A stretch of 64,000 nucleotides of DNA from Macrothele yani (Eukaryota > Arthropoda > Arachnida > Araneae > Macrothelidae), in the NCBI GenBank assembly GCA_039090855.1, contig CM076999.1, positions 113,769,072 to 113,833,071 on the forward strand. Reading direction: 5' to 3'. Both the position numbers and the translations under genes were made by a program. The notes below the pieces were generated by a model. That model saw only the letters and a list, made by a program, of their open reading frames with translations, searched no databases and was not told where the DNA came from. Positions 20,837-32,056 of the stretch are shown here, piece by piece (position 1 is the first letter of the stretch; the number at the start of each line of letters is the position of its first letter).

Positions 20837-21557
20837 CAGGTTAGTAAAATCATGCAATGCATTGATTATGATACGCTTTCCAACATACCATAAATCATTA
20901 CTCAAGTTATGAGGATAATGGCTGTGGAAAAATGGCATGCTCGCTCCTGTGCCCTGACTTTTGACCCCTTTTAGATGATATTAAACAGAATTGGTTCAGT
21001 TTATCTCCGGAACAACATACTAAAGTTTTGTTGCTATAGAAGCATTTTTAGTCAAGTTATGAGGATAATGGATGTAGAATGTAAATCTCGCTCCTACGCC
21101 CTGAACTTTGATCCCATTTCTATGATATTCAACAGAACCGGTTAAGTATACTTCCGGAACAACATGATAAAGTTTTGTCTCAATCAAAGTATTTTTACGT
21201 AAGTTACGACGCATAAAGGCGACGGAATGGATCCCGCTCCTATGTCCTGACCTTTGACCGCATTTCACTTATTTTCAATAGGGTCCGTCCCCAGGAAGTC
21301 GCCTACCCCATGCTAAAAAGTCATCGAAATCGAACCATTTTTTATCCAAGTTATGACGCATAAGGGCAATGGAATGGATCCCATTCCTATGTCCTGACCT
21401 TCGACCCCATTTCATCCATTTCCAATAGGGTTCGTCCCCAGTGGTCACCTACAACATACTAAAATTTCATCGAAATCGAACTATTTTTACGCGAGTTATC
21501 GTGCAGACGGACAAAGCTGGGTCATACACGCTTCTTCAACCTACGGTTAGAAAGCGT
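20837..21557 (-). mobile_element. Helentron-like element family H2, copy a
   Basis: On the minus strand it starts ACGCTTTCTAACCGTAGGTT (5' hairpin), then TGTCCGTCTG and GATAACTCGCGTAAAAATAG. It carries about four diverged units with GGTCAAAGGTCAGGACATAG and ends TGGAAAGCGTATCATAATCA, ATGCATTGCATGATTTTACT, then AACCTG. The terminal CTTG of other copies is CCTG here. It is non-coding. Confidence 0.7.
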
Positions 21558-22051
21558 ACAAAATAACTTGAAAGGAAATTGCTGCCGAAGAGTTAATAAA
21601 AAATTTCAAACTTCGATGAAAATCATTACTCCCTATCACGTTACATCTGTACCAGATATTTGCATTCTCATTCCCGCAAATGATAATGCAAGTAACCTCA
21701 CGACAAGGATAATGATGTTTTGGTCCTTTTACACAGCAGGATGGAATCCGTAATTGACAGTTTTCTGCATGTAACGGTTGCTGTGACCTTCTACGATTCA
21801 AAATAAACACGCTGTCTCTGAATTAATCGAGAATTTCACGCATCGTGTAACTTAAAACAACAACGCAGTGCATCGTCAATTGAAAAGAACGTTATTTACA
21901 GAGCAGAAAGTTATCTCTTCCGCTTTTGTACGTCTAACCCCGCGGATAGTATGGAGAGACTTACGGCCGAACGCCTGTGAGCAAACTGGGTCCCAAGTGA
22001 AATCATTATATCGTTAAAAATACGTTACATATCCTTATGTCGTGTTTTTTT
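21558..22051. other. Spacer between H2 and H1 elements
   Basis: I see no supported gene. The sequence is of ordinary composition and has no repeats within the window. Confidence 0.35.
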
Positions 22052-24309
22052 AGCACGTCTTTTGAAAAAAGATCGTGCTTATGTTATCGGTTTGTCCGTC
22101 CGTCTGTACCCACGGTATCTCTGCAACTATTAGTCCGATATGAAAAATTCTTTTTTTGCATTCGAAAGCTTGAAATATGCGAATGATGATCCTTTATTTC
22201 GTTTTTTTTTTACGATGTACAATTTCGCCGCTAGAGGGCGTAAATGCAGATGATGTCGAATTCAAAAATACGTTTTATTCCACATATTTGCTTCTAAACA
22301 TCCGATTGAAATTTTTTTTTATCTTTCGATTCCATTTATGTTGAAGAGTATTTTGGATATAGTTTCTTTTTCAAATTACGCATAGATTTTCCGCTAGGGG
22401 ACATAAAATTAAATTGCATTTTTCCCGATAACTCTTCTTCTAAAACTCCCATTTGATTTTTTTTTTCAGCGGATACATCTCCTGATGCACAATCCTTTGC
22501 TTATAATTTCGAATCTTTGGTAAAGAATACTTTGGCCACCAGGGGGCGTAAGTGTTAATTTTCGCTTCTCATGTATTTGCCATAAAATCTGAGCTTCTAT
22601 AATATCGATTGAAAAAATTCTTTCGTGGACTGATGCCACTTACATTGATCAACCTTTTTCGGAAATTTTCTTCCTAAAATATTGCACAGTTTCTCCGCCA
22701 GGGGACGTAGATGTATATTTATTTTTGTCAATATCTCGACTTCCAGGAGTCCGATTTGAAAAATTCCTTCTTTGTTGGATAGGGTTTTCCGTGTGACATG
22801 TTTTTCATATAGTTTCAAAATTTTCAAGTAATTCATAGACTTTCCGCTAGGAGGCGTAGAGGTAAATTGCGTTTTCCCCTATATCTCTGCTTCAAAATCT
22901 CCGATCTGAATAATTCTTTCTGCACCGGATACAGCTCCTGATGGGAAATCGTTTGCACATAATTTCAAATTTTTGTAAAAAAATGGTTTGGCCACCAGGG
23001 GGCTTAAATCTTAATTTCCGCTTCTGATGTATTTGCAGCAAAATATGAGCTTCTAAATTCTCGATTGAAAATAACGTCGTTTGTAGACCGTTACTACTCA
23101 TGCCGACAAACTTTTTAGAAACATTTTCTTCTTATAATAGTGCACGGTTTCTTCGCCAGGGTGCGTAGATGTATATCTTATTTTTCTCAATATCTCTACT
23201 TCTAAAATTCCGATTTAAAATATTCCTTCTTTGTTGGATAGTGTTTTTAGTGTGACATGTTTTTCCTATAAATTCAAAATTTTCAAGTAATTCATAGACT
23301 TTCCGCTAGGGGGCGTAAAGATAAATTGCGTTTTCCTCTATATCTCTGCTTCTAAATCTCCGATCTGAAAAATTCTTTCTGCACCGAATACAGCTTCTGA
23401 TGGGAAATCGTTTGCACGTAATTTCTAATTTTTTAAAAAATTGTTTGGCCACCAGGTGGCGTAAGTCTTAATTTCCGCTTCTGATGTATTTGCAGCAAAA
23501 TATGAGCTTCTAAAATCTCGATTGAAAAAAAAGTCTTTTGTGGACCGATACTGCTTATGTCGACAAACCTTTTAGGAAAATTTTCTTCTTGAAATAATGC
23601 ATGGTTTCTACGCCAGGGGGCGTAGATGTATATCTTATTTTTGTCAATATCTCTACTTCTTAAAGTCCGATTTGAAAAATTCCTTCTTTGTTGGATAGTG
23701 TTTCCGATGCGAAATGTTTTTCCTATAAATTCAAAATTTTCAAGTAAATCATAGATTTTCCGCTAGGGGGCACAATGGTAAATTGCGTTTCCTGTTCCTA
23801 AAACTCCGATTTGAAAAATTCTTCCTGTTTCGCATACAAGACCTCACGGAATATATTTTTCACCTAATTTCTAATGTTTGGTAAAGAATGGTTTGGCCAC
23901 CAGGGATCATAAGTGTTAATTTCTACTTCTAATGTATTTGTAGCAAAATCTGGGCTCCTGAAAACTCGACTAAAGTTTTATTTCTTGGACAGATACCGCT
24001 CATGTGGATAAACCTTTTGCGAATACTTTCTTCCTGAAATAATGCATGGTTTTCGCACCAAGGGACGTAAAGTCACATCTTATTTTTGTCGATAACTCTG
24101 TTTCTAAGAGTTCGTAAGCTCACGATTGCGTTTACAGCAATATCTGAGGGATTAAAGACCCGATTGAAAAACTTCTTTCTTCCGTCAGATACTATTGTTT
24201 TCCATACCGGTTCCATTGACTTAGAATAGCTTTGATAAATTTAATTTGCGTTAGAACGGATTCAAAAGACGTGCTTATTACACCCGAAAATTCGGTGTCA
24301 TCTTTCTTG
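22052..24309 (+). mobile_element. Helentron-like element family H1, full-length copy
   Basis: The 5' end AGCACGTCTTTTGAA (22052) opens a 28-nt hairpin closing at ATCGTGCT, followed by GTTTGTCCGTCCGTCTGTAC. The interior is about 4.5 units of about 455 bp, each made of three sub-repeats of about 150 bp with cores CCGCTAGGGGGC, GCCACCAGGGGGC and CGCCAGGGGGCG; CCGCTAGG recurs at 22391, 22849, 23304 and 23759. Near the 3' end is the exact 15-bp inverted copy TTCAAAAGACGTGCT (24261-24275), then the hairpin ACACCCGAAAATTCGGTGT and the terminal CTTG followed by TTT. No protein-coding frame is present, so it would rely on an autonomous partner. Confidence 0.65.
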
Positions 24310-24440
24310 TTTTACATATGATTAAGCTGTTCTCTGATATTCAGAGGTTAGCTCCTCAAAGAAAGACCATTTGGCAAATAAACAGATAATACAAACCATC
24401 AGATAAACTTTTAACTGATTATTTACTTACTGTTGCCGTA

Positions 24441-24746
24441 TCAAACTTCTTCATTTACATCGATCTTGACACACAACACGGGCTTCAGTGAATCCATCAC
24501 ACAACGTACAAAAGACCATCTGTACTTCATACTCATAGTCTTTTTCTCATTCAGGCACTCCTGAATCTCACCCTCCCATGACTTCCTTGGCCTTCCTCTG
24601 CCTTTCTTTCCTGCCACTTGGGCCGAAAATTTTTTCTTAGTAAGCATCTCATTACTCATTCTTTCAACATGGCCAAACCACCGAAGCATAACCATCGTGC
24701 AGCACACTAATCGTATTAGCATATTCTTAAGCAGCATGGAGTCCAA
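24441..24746 (-). pseudogene. LINE C-terminal fragment
   Basis: The minus frame contains MLRWFGHVERMSNEMLTKKK, then FSAQVAGKKGRGRPRKSWEG and EIQECLNEK. The RWFGHVERM...GRGRPRKSW pattern is characteristic of the region after the reverse transcriptase in RTE-like and related LINEs (compare AGHTARRTD...RRRPHGRW in the intact LINE here). Only about 80 residues are convincing and the frame drifts into unrelated sequence at both ends. Confidence 0.7.
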
Positions 24747-24849
24747 TTCGCGTACTGCGCAATACGTTGTGCGCGCGTCACTCCCCTCGCTACCTGTGCG
24801 TGAGGGAGGTAATGCAATATTTCTGGGGGTGACGCCTGCTTTGACTCGG

Positions 24850-27625
24850 TCTATCTCGGCAACCGTGAGCGCAACACGACTGTGTGCGTGGTGATCGTTT
24901 TAAAGCTCTCGACGAGATCTATTCAAATATATGAAGACCATTTCGCAGTGGCTTCAACTGAACATTTTAAAAACTGTTTTCTTGTGAACCGGTGAACAAT
25001 TTTGAAAATATCGCGGTTTATCTGGACAACCATGAGTGCAAAACGACTGTGCGTGGTGTCGTTTTAAAGCTCTCGACGAGATCTATTCAAATATATGAAG
25101 ACCATTTCGCAGTGGCTTCAACTGAACATTTAAAAAACTGTTTTCTTGTGAACCGGTGAACAATTTTGAAAATATCGCGGTTTATCTGGACAACCGTGAG
25201 TGCAAAACGACTGTGCGTGGTGTCGTTTTAAAGCTCTCGACGAGATCTATTCAAATATATGAAGACCATTTCGCAGTGGCTTCAACTGAACATTTTAAAA
25301 ACTGTTTTCTTGTGAACCGGTGAACAATTTTGAAAATATCGCGGTTTATCTGGACAACCGTGAGTGCAAAACGACTGTGCGTGGTGTCGTTTTAAAGCTC
25401 TCGACGAGATCTATTCAAATATATGAAGACCATTTCGCAGTGGCTTCAACTGAACATTTTAAAAACTGTTTTCTTGTGAACCGGTGAACAATTTTGAAAA
25501 TATCGCGGTTTATCTGGACAACCGTGAGTGCAAAACGACTGTGCGTGGTGTCGTTTTAAAGCTCTCGACGAGATCTATTCAAATATATGAAGACCATTTC
25601 GCAGTGGCTTCAACTGAACATTTTAAAAACTGTTTTCTTGTGAACCGGTGAACAATTTTGAAAATATCGCGGTTTATCTGGACAACCGTGAGTGCAAAAC
25701 GACTGTGCGTGGTGTCGTTGTAAAGCTCTCGACGAGATCTATTAAAATATATGAAGACAATTTCGCAGTGGCTTCAACTGAACATTTTAAAAACTGTTTT
25801 CTTGTGAACCGGTGAACAATTTTGAAAATATCGCGGTTTATCTGGACAACCGTGAGTGCAAAACGACTGTGCGTGGTGTCGTTGTAAAGCTCTCGACGAG
25901 ATCGATTCAAATATATGAAGACAATTTCGCAGTGGCTTCAACTGAACATTTTAAAAACTGTTTTCTTGTGAACCGGTGAACAATTTTTAAAATAACGCGG
26001 TTTATCTGGACAACCGTGAGTGCAAAACGACTGTGCGTGGTGTCGTTTTAAAGCTCTCGACGAGATCTATTCAAATATATGAAGACCATTTCGCAGTGGC
26101 TTCAACTGAACATTTTAAAAACTGTTTTCTTGTGAACCGGTGAACAATTTTGAAAATATCGCGGTTTATCTGGACAACCGTAAGTGCAAAACGACTGTGC
26201 GTGGTGAGTTCTAAAGCTCTCGACGAGATCTATTCAAATATATGAAGACCATTTCGCAGTGGCTTCAACTGAACATTTTAAAAACTGTTTTCTTGTGAAC
26301 CGGTGAACAATTTTGAAAATATCGCGGTTTATCTGGACAACCGTGAGTGCAAAACGACTGTGCGTGGTGTCGTTTTAAAGCTCTCGACGAGATCTATTCA
26401 AATATATGAAGACCATTTCGCAGTGGCTTCAACTGAACATTTAAAAAACTGTTTTCTTGTGAACCGGTGAACAATTTTGAAAATATCGCGGTTTATCTGG
26501 ACAACCGTGAGTGCAAAACGACTGTGCGTGGTGTCGTTTTAAAGCTCTCGACGAGATCTATTCAAATATATGAAGACAATTTCGCAGTGGCTTCAACTGA
26601 ACATTTTAAAAACTGTTTTCTTGTGAACCGGTGAACAATTTTTAAAATAACGCGGTTTATCTGGACAACCGTGAGTGCAAAACGACTGTGCGTGGTGTCG
26701 TTTTAAAGCTCTCGACGAGATCTATTCAAATATATGAAGACCATTTCGCAGTGGCTTCAACTGAACATTTTAAAAACTGTTTTCTTGTGAACCGGTGAAC
26801 AATTTTGAAAATATCGCGGTTTATCTGGACAACCGTAAGTGCAAAACGACTGTGCGTGGTGAGTTCTAAAGCTCTCGACGAGATCTATTCAAATATATGA
26901 AGACCATTTCGCAGTGGCTTCAACTGAACATTTTAAAAACTGTTTTCTTGTGAACCGGTGAACAATTTTGAAAATATCGCGGTTTATCTGGACAACCGTG
27001 AGTGCAAAACGACTGTGCGTGGTGTCGTTTTAAAGCTCTCGACGAGATCTATTCAAATATATGAAGACCATTTCGCAGTGGCTTCAACTGAACATTTTAA
27101 AAACTGTTTTCTTGTGAACCGGTGAACAATTTTGAAAATATCGCGGTTTATCTGGACAACCGTGAGTGCAAAACGACTGTGCGTGGTGTCGTTGTAAAGC
27201 TCTCGACGAGATCGATTCAAATATATGAAGACAATTTCGCAGTGGCTTCAACTGAACAATTTAAAAACTGTTTTCTTGTGAACCGGTGAACAATTTTGAA
27301 AATATCGCGGTTTATCTGGACAACCGTGAGTGCAAAACGACTGTGCGTGGTGTCGTTTTAAAGCTCTCGACGAGATCTATTCAAATATATGAAGACCATT
27401 TCGCAGTGGCTTCAACTGAACATTTTAAAAACTGTTTTCTTGTGAACCGGTGAACAATTTTGAAAATATCGCGGTTTATCTGGACAACCGTGAGTGCAAA
27501 ACGACTGTGCGTGGTGTCGTTGTAAAGCTCTCGACAAGATCTACTCGAATATATAAAGACCATATCGCAGTGGTTTAAACTAAAATTTTTAAAAATTGTT
27601 TTCGTGTGAACGGGTTAACATTTTT
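24850..27625 (+). repeat. 164-bp satellite array, about 16-17 copies
   Basis: CTCTCGACGAGATCTATTCA recurs every 164 bp (24906, 25070, 25234, 25398 and so on to about 27529). The monomer also holds ATATATGAAGACCATTTCGC, CTTGTGAACCGGTGAACAAT, ATATCGCGGTTTATCTGGAC and CAAAACGACTGTGCGTGGTG. The first unit (from 24850) and the last (after 27530) are diverged, the middle nearly uniform. A four-monomer higher-order pattern is visible: the variants GGTGAGTTCTAAAG and AATTTTTAAAATAACGCGG each recur about 655-660 bp apart (26205/26862 and 25983/26638). It is non-coding. Confidence 0.95.
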
Positions 27626-27629
27626 GACA

Positions 27630-27746
27630 ATGCCGCGGAATTCGCAGAATGAACGCAACCAAAAGTGGAGAAAATCAAAACGAGAGGCAAAAGCAAGTGA
27701 TGAGGAATGCAAGAAGCCTAAGAAGTCAGATCACCAAGTTGGGTAA
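27630..27746 (+). CDS. Possible small basic ORF at the end of the satellite (unproven)
   Basis: An ATG at 27630 starts a 38-codon frame, MPRNSQNERNQKWRKSKREA followed by KASDEECKKPKKSDHQVG, ending TAA at 27744. It is rich in Lys, Arg, Asn and Glu and looks hydrophilic, unlike typical AT-rich noise. It lies exactly where the 164-bp monomer loses similarity: the last diverged monomer reads GACAATGCCGCGG where standard monomers read GAAAATATCGCGG. GGGTAATT at the stop could be read as a splice donor, making this a first exon. I recognise no family, and chance is quite possible at this length. Confidence 0.15.
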   Translation: MPRNSQNERNQKWRKSKREAKASDEECKKPKKSDHQVG

Positions 27747-27958
27747 TTCGTGTATCGATCTGCTTTGTGTTCGCAATGTATTCAGCATTATTTGCAAAAA
27801 TTATGTAAGCTATTTTTCATATCATAGACCTGTGTTGGCTATAACAAATTAAATAAACGCTTTGAAACCATTCTTGACTAGCTCATTTCAACTCTCCGAT
27901 CTGCAAATCGTAGTCCTACGTTTCAAACTGACCGTTCAATCCGAATCGTTATTTATTT

Positions 27959-28678
27959 ACGCTTTCCAACCGTAGGTTGAAGAAGCGTATGTGCTCCAGC
28001 TTTGTCCGTCTATCCGTCTGTCTGTTTGTGCGTTCGCACGATAACTCGCGTAAAAACGTTCGATTTCGATGAAATTTTAGTATGTTGTGGGGACAAATTC
28101 TGCTGAAAATGGGTGAAATGGAGTCAAAGGTCAGGACATAGGAGCGGGATCCATTCCATCGCCCTTATGCGTTATGACTTACGCAAAAATACTGCTGTTG
28201 AGACAAAACTGTATCATGTTGTTCCGGAAGTATACTTAAATGGTTCTATTAAATATCAATAAAATGGGGTCAAAGGTCAGGACATAGGAGCGGGATCCAT
28301 TCCATCGCCCTTATGCGTAAAAATGCCGCTATTGAGACAAAACTGTATCATGTTGTACCGGAAGTACACTTAACCGGTTCTGCTGAATATAATTGAAATG
28401 GGGTCAAAGGTCAGGACATAGGAGACGGATCCATTGCATCGCCCTTATGCGTTATTTATGTCTTATGTAAAAATGCTGCTATTGAGACAAAACGGTATCA
28501 TGTTGTTCCGGAAGTAAACTTAACAGGTTTAGTTGAATATCATAGAATTGGGGTCAAAGGTCAGGGCATAAGAGCGAGATTTACATTCTACAGCTATTAT
28601 CCTCATAACTTGAGTGATAATTTCTAGTATGTTGGAAAGCGTGTCATAATCAATGCATTGCATGATTTTACTAACTTG
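27959..28678 (+). mobile_element. Helentron-like element family H2, copy b
   Basis: It starts ACGCTTTCCAACCGTAGGTT with GAAGAAGCGT closing the hairpin, then TTGTCCGTCTATCCGTCTGT. There are four units of about 110-145 bp with GGGTCAAAGGTCAGGACATA. It ends TGGAAAGCGTGTCATAATCA, a hairpin around AATGCATTGCATGATT, then ACTAACTTG followed by TTT. TGGAAAGCGT is the exact inverted copy of the 5' tip ACGCTTTCCA. This is one of the best-delimited H2 copies. Confidence 0.75.
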
Positions 28679-28934
28679 TTTTACTCATGATGCCTGTTTG
28701 TGAAGAATATAGGTACGAAATGGAAAGAAACCGTTTTTGCAATCTCCTCATTGAAACTTTTCCATGCTGTTCGAATGTGGTATGCGCTATTTATTACAAA
28801 ATGGAAAATTCGTAGCACCCGGCTAAGAAAATCTGTTTCAAAGACCTTTTTATTGAACGAATGCTCAGAGTGCTATTCAGAATCTAAGATCACAAAAGAT
28901 GCTTCGATGATTATTTTGTTTAATGGTGATGCTG

Positions 28935-29125
28935 AAGGACTACCGTAAGCGACTCAATGGGCTATAAGCAGATTTCTGCCCTGAATTTAGGGTAACTGTT
29001 TCCAGGGAAGGGAAAGATCCAGGACCATGAGACAAGCACAACATCGATGCCCAACCGGGATTCGAACCAGACTCGGACGAAACGACAGAAGCTTATGCTT
29101 AGGCCACTGCGTCACTGGAGCTGGA
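28935..29125 (-). mobile_element. tRNA-derived SINE, family S1
   Basis: The minus strand has the S1 head around the B-box (plus strand GGGATTCGAACCAGA) and tail (plus strand ACCGTAAGCGACTCAATGGG, GGGTAACTGTTTCCAGGGAA). The head is a diverged version of the 14081 copy. Confidence 0.75.
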
Positions 29126-29131
29126 CATATA

Positions 29132-30542
29132 CACTGCTGGCCACCCAAAATGCAACACCAAGAAGGACACGAGATAACAAAGCCAGATTTACTGGACACA
29201 TAACAACAGATACAAAGATGAAACGATTGCGCTTACAGGCTCGTGCGACTTGCGCAGCAAGCAGTCATCAATAGTTCGTGTGTCCCCCATGGCTGGTAAT
29301 AACGGCCGCTACACGCCACGGTATCGAACGAAAGAGGCTTTGGATGTGGGCTTGGGGTATGTCGGTCCTGGCTGATTCCATCAGTTGCCACAGTTTATCA
29401 GGCGTAGCCGCGGGTGGTGCTTACCGGGCCACTTGGTTGCCGATCAGCGATCAGACGTGTTCGATGGGCGACATATCGGGAGAACAGGCGGACCACGGCA
29501 GCAGTGACACCTGGTGGGCCGTGAAGAATTATTGCACGATGCGTGCCACGTGCGGGTGCGCATTCTCCTTTTGAAACGCGGCCGCTGGCAGGTCTTGCAG
29601 GTAAGGGAGGACTACAGGCTCCAAAACGTCGGAGATGTAGCGGTGGCTGTTGAGTGTACCGGAGATGCGTACCAGAGGGGTGCGGGTGTCATATCCAATT
29701 GTGCCCCAAACCATAACGACAGGCGACGAACCGGTATGGCGATGCATAATGCAGGCGTGATACAGTCTCTCGCCACGGTGTCACCACACGCTTGATCCGA
29801 TCATCGTGGTGTTGCAGGCAGAAGCGGAATTCGTCGGAGAAGACAATGTCGTGCCATTCCGTAGTCCAGGTGCGGAGATCAACGGCCCACTGCCGCCGCA
29901 CTAGCCGGTGGTGCAACGTCAATGGTAATCGGAGCAATGGGCGCCGTGCGACAAGTCCCCGCTCCTGCAGACGACGTCGAACGGTACGTGCTGACACAGG
30001 TTGTTGTGCAACACACCCTAATTCCTGCGCTAACGTTCGTGATGTGGCGGTGCGAGCCGTCAATGCCCGCCGCCCAACATGACGGTCCTCTTGTTCGGTG
30101 GTGTGCTGTGGCTGCAGCAATCGCTTACGTCGGTCCGTCCGTCATTCCTGCACCCACCGAATCCATACTCTCCTCACTGTGGCTGGATGTAGTCCCACAC
30201 GAGCGCAGATGTCTCGGTACGATAAACCCGTGTCGCGATAAGCCACTATTCGTCCTCTGTCGAACTTCGAAACGTGCTGGAATGACTGCCGTATTCTGCG
30301 ACGAGGCATCAGGAAGCTTCCCACGCACAGGTCCGGCAAACACAACACACTTCAACTACTTACACCCTGCATATTATGCACCCTTCTTATAGTGCTTCTT
30401 GGCGGCGTGCTCGGCGCACATGATTTGGATATGCCCTGTAATGCTAATCGTTTGCATGTCCTCTCGGGGGTGACGCATGCTGCGAGTTTCAGGCCAATCA
30501 GATGCTTCCTTCTTGGTGTTGCATTTTGGGTGGCCAGCAGTG
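29132..30542 (-). mobile_element. Complete Tc1-like (DD34E) transposon copy
   Basis: The 1411-bp element is flanked by TA (29130-29131 and 30543-30544). Inverted terminal repeats of about 36 bp begin CACTGCTGGCCACCCAAAAT on the left and end ATTTTGGGTGGCCAGCAGTG on the right. It carries one transposase gene on the minus strand. It lies next to an S1 SINE. Confidence 0.93.
29268..30309 (-). pseudogene. Tc1-like transposase, inactivated
   Basis: The start MPRRRIRQSFQHVSKFDRGR at 30309 is typical for this Tc1 group, followed by a paired helix-turn-helix DNA-binding region (SYRDICARVGLHPATVRRVW). The catalytic region shows HDIVFSDEFRFCLQ (first Asp), FQKENAHPHVARIVQ (where the second Asp should be) and SPDMSPIEHV (Glu), with 34 residues between the last two positions. 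Lesions: TGA after WIRWVQE (about 30132), a frameshift between about 29747 and 29790, the second catalytic Asp replaced by Glu (family QQDNARPH), TAA after ARIVQ, TGA after PIEHV, and another TAA after NQVAR. The C-terminus VAAVITSHGGHTNY-stop is intact. Confidence 0.9.
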
Positions 30543-30863
30543 TATTTCGGGAAGGTTTAACTTTATTGGTGATATACCAGAATGTGAGTTTCGTCTCCAA
30601 CTTTGGTAAGTTCAAAAGACAGCATTAAACCTAGAAACCAACAAAAATACAATACATTTCGGATTTCCAGCATCATCGAATTTCGCAGCATTTTTGAATC
30701 ACGTATGCATCAGTTTCAAGTTTGACTAGTGGCTTATTGGGGCAAATGCTCCAGTCTAGTAAGAAGTATTTTTCACAGTTTTCAAGAAAGTGGTAACACA
30801 ATTGCACCATTTTTTCATGCTTTATGTGTTCCATAGAGGGGATATAGAAAATGTGTAAATATA
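30543..30863. other. Spacer between two Tc1 elements
   Basis: I see nothing recognisable. Confidence 0.35.
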
Positions 30864-32056
30864 CACAGTCGAGTCACATTATTGTCACCACCTCTTACTT
30901 TCGACGTCAACAGCGCTTCGCCAATGAAAGAAGGCACGTGCCGTGACCTGGTTATGGGTGTATATAAGGTGTGCTTTAGGCAATCTGAAAACATATCACT
31001 CGTCGCTGTCATGGATAAAAGGAGCGATTTATCAGATTTGCCAAAAAAGGGGGTGATGATCGGATTTCGGGAGGAGGATGGAGGTATTTCTGAAACAGCG
31101 CAATTTGTGAACTGTTCGCGTGCTGCTGTGGTTAAAGTGTATTGTGATTGGAGAGATGGCCCCATTGCGAGTAAGCGACGTGGAAACTGCGGGGTACCAC
31201 GTGCCATTGATGTGAGAGGTGAACGTCGGCTACTAAGCTGCGTGAGGACCAAACGACAGGCTCCAGGGGAGGAGCTCACTGGCCGAATGAACTAGGGGAC
31301 TACCAGAAGTGTGTCTAAAACGACCCTGCTGCGTATGGAGCTCCGATGCAGACGGATGGTTCCTGCAACTATGCTAAGGAAGGTGCATCGGCAGAAAAAG
31401 CTTACATTTGGACGACCGATTCGGAATTGGACCTCCGCTAATTGGCAAAGGATTGCCTTCCCCGATGAGTCACGTTTTCTGCTTCATCGAACGGATGGAC
31501 GCTAGCGTATAGGGCGAGACATATCGGTGAACAAACACTCTTCAACCATTTCTGGAAGAACACACGCTAATGACGGCAGCGTTATGGTGTGGGGAATGTT
31601 TTTCTGACATTCCCTGGGTTCACTCATACCTGTGGAAGGCACGATGGACCGAATTCCTTATGAATCCATCCTTGCAGACCACGTACACCCATATATGCTC
31701 ATTGTCATCCTTTGGGCGGATGAGATCTTTCAGAACGACAATGCGACGTGTCACACAGCTAGAAATGTCCAAGAATGGTTGAAAGAGCACGATGAAAACT
31801 TCAAAGACCTTCCCTGGTCCCCTAATTCCCCAGACTTAAACCCGATTGAGCATCTGTGGGACCACCTCGATCGTGTTGTTCGCTCTATTGATCCTCCACC
31901 ACACACCCTTCAGCAGCTGTTAGATGCACTGCTGTCAGCATGGCTCCACATACCTGTGAGCACCTTCACTTCCAGCCCGTCTAGCTGCTGTACGCGCTCT
32001 GAACGTCGGTTACTCTTGATATTAGCCAGTGGTCACAATAATGTAACTCGATCGTG
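30864..32056 (+). mobile_element. Tc1-like transposon (unit A copy)
   Basis: The 1193-bp element is bounded by TA (30862-30863 and 32057-32058). The left end is CACAGTCGAGTCACATTATT and the right end AATAATGTAACTCGATCGTG, imperfect inverted repeats of about 28 bp. The 16-kb duplication starts inside it at about 31312, so the copy at 47664 lacks the first 450 bp. Confidence 0.9.
31011..32026 (+). pseudogene. Tc1-like transposase, inactivated (DD36E spacing)
   Basis: The start MDKRSDLSDLPKKG at 31011 opens a frame with a helix-turn-helix region (GISETAQFVNCSRAAVVKVY), the GRP-type linker, then IAFPDESRFLLHRTDGR (first Asp), FQNDNATCHTARNVQEWL (second Asp) and SPDLNPIEHLWDHLDRV (Glu). I count 36 residues between the second Asp and the Glu, against 34 in classic Tc1. 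The catalytic triad is intact. Lesions: TAG at 31293, TAG at about 31503 (Trp in the 47.8-kb copy), TGA near 31605 (Trp in the other copy), and a deletion of about 17 bp near 31965 that shifts the C-terminus out of frame. Confidence 0.88.

Noticed and set aside
24850..27625. CRISPR-like array
   Set aside because: The 164-bp units are contiguous, with no unique spacers, and the DNA is eukaryotic.
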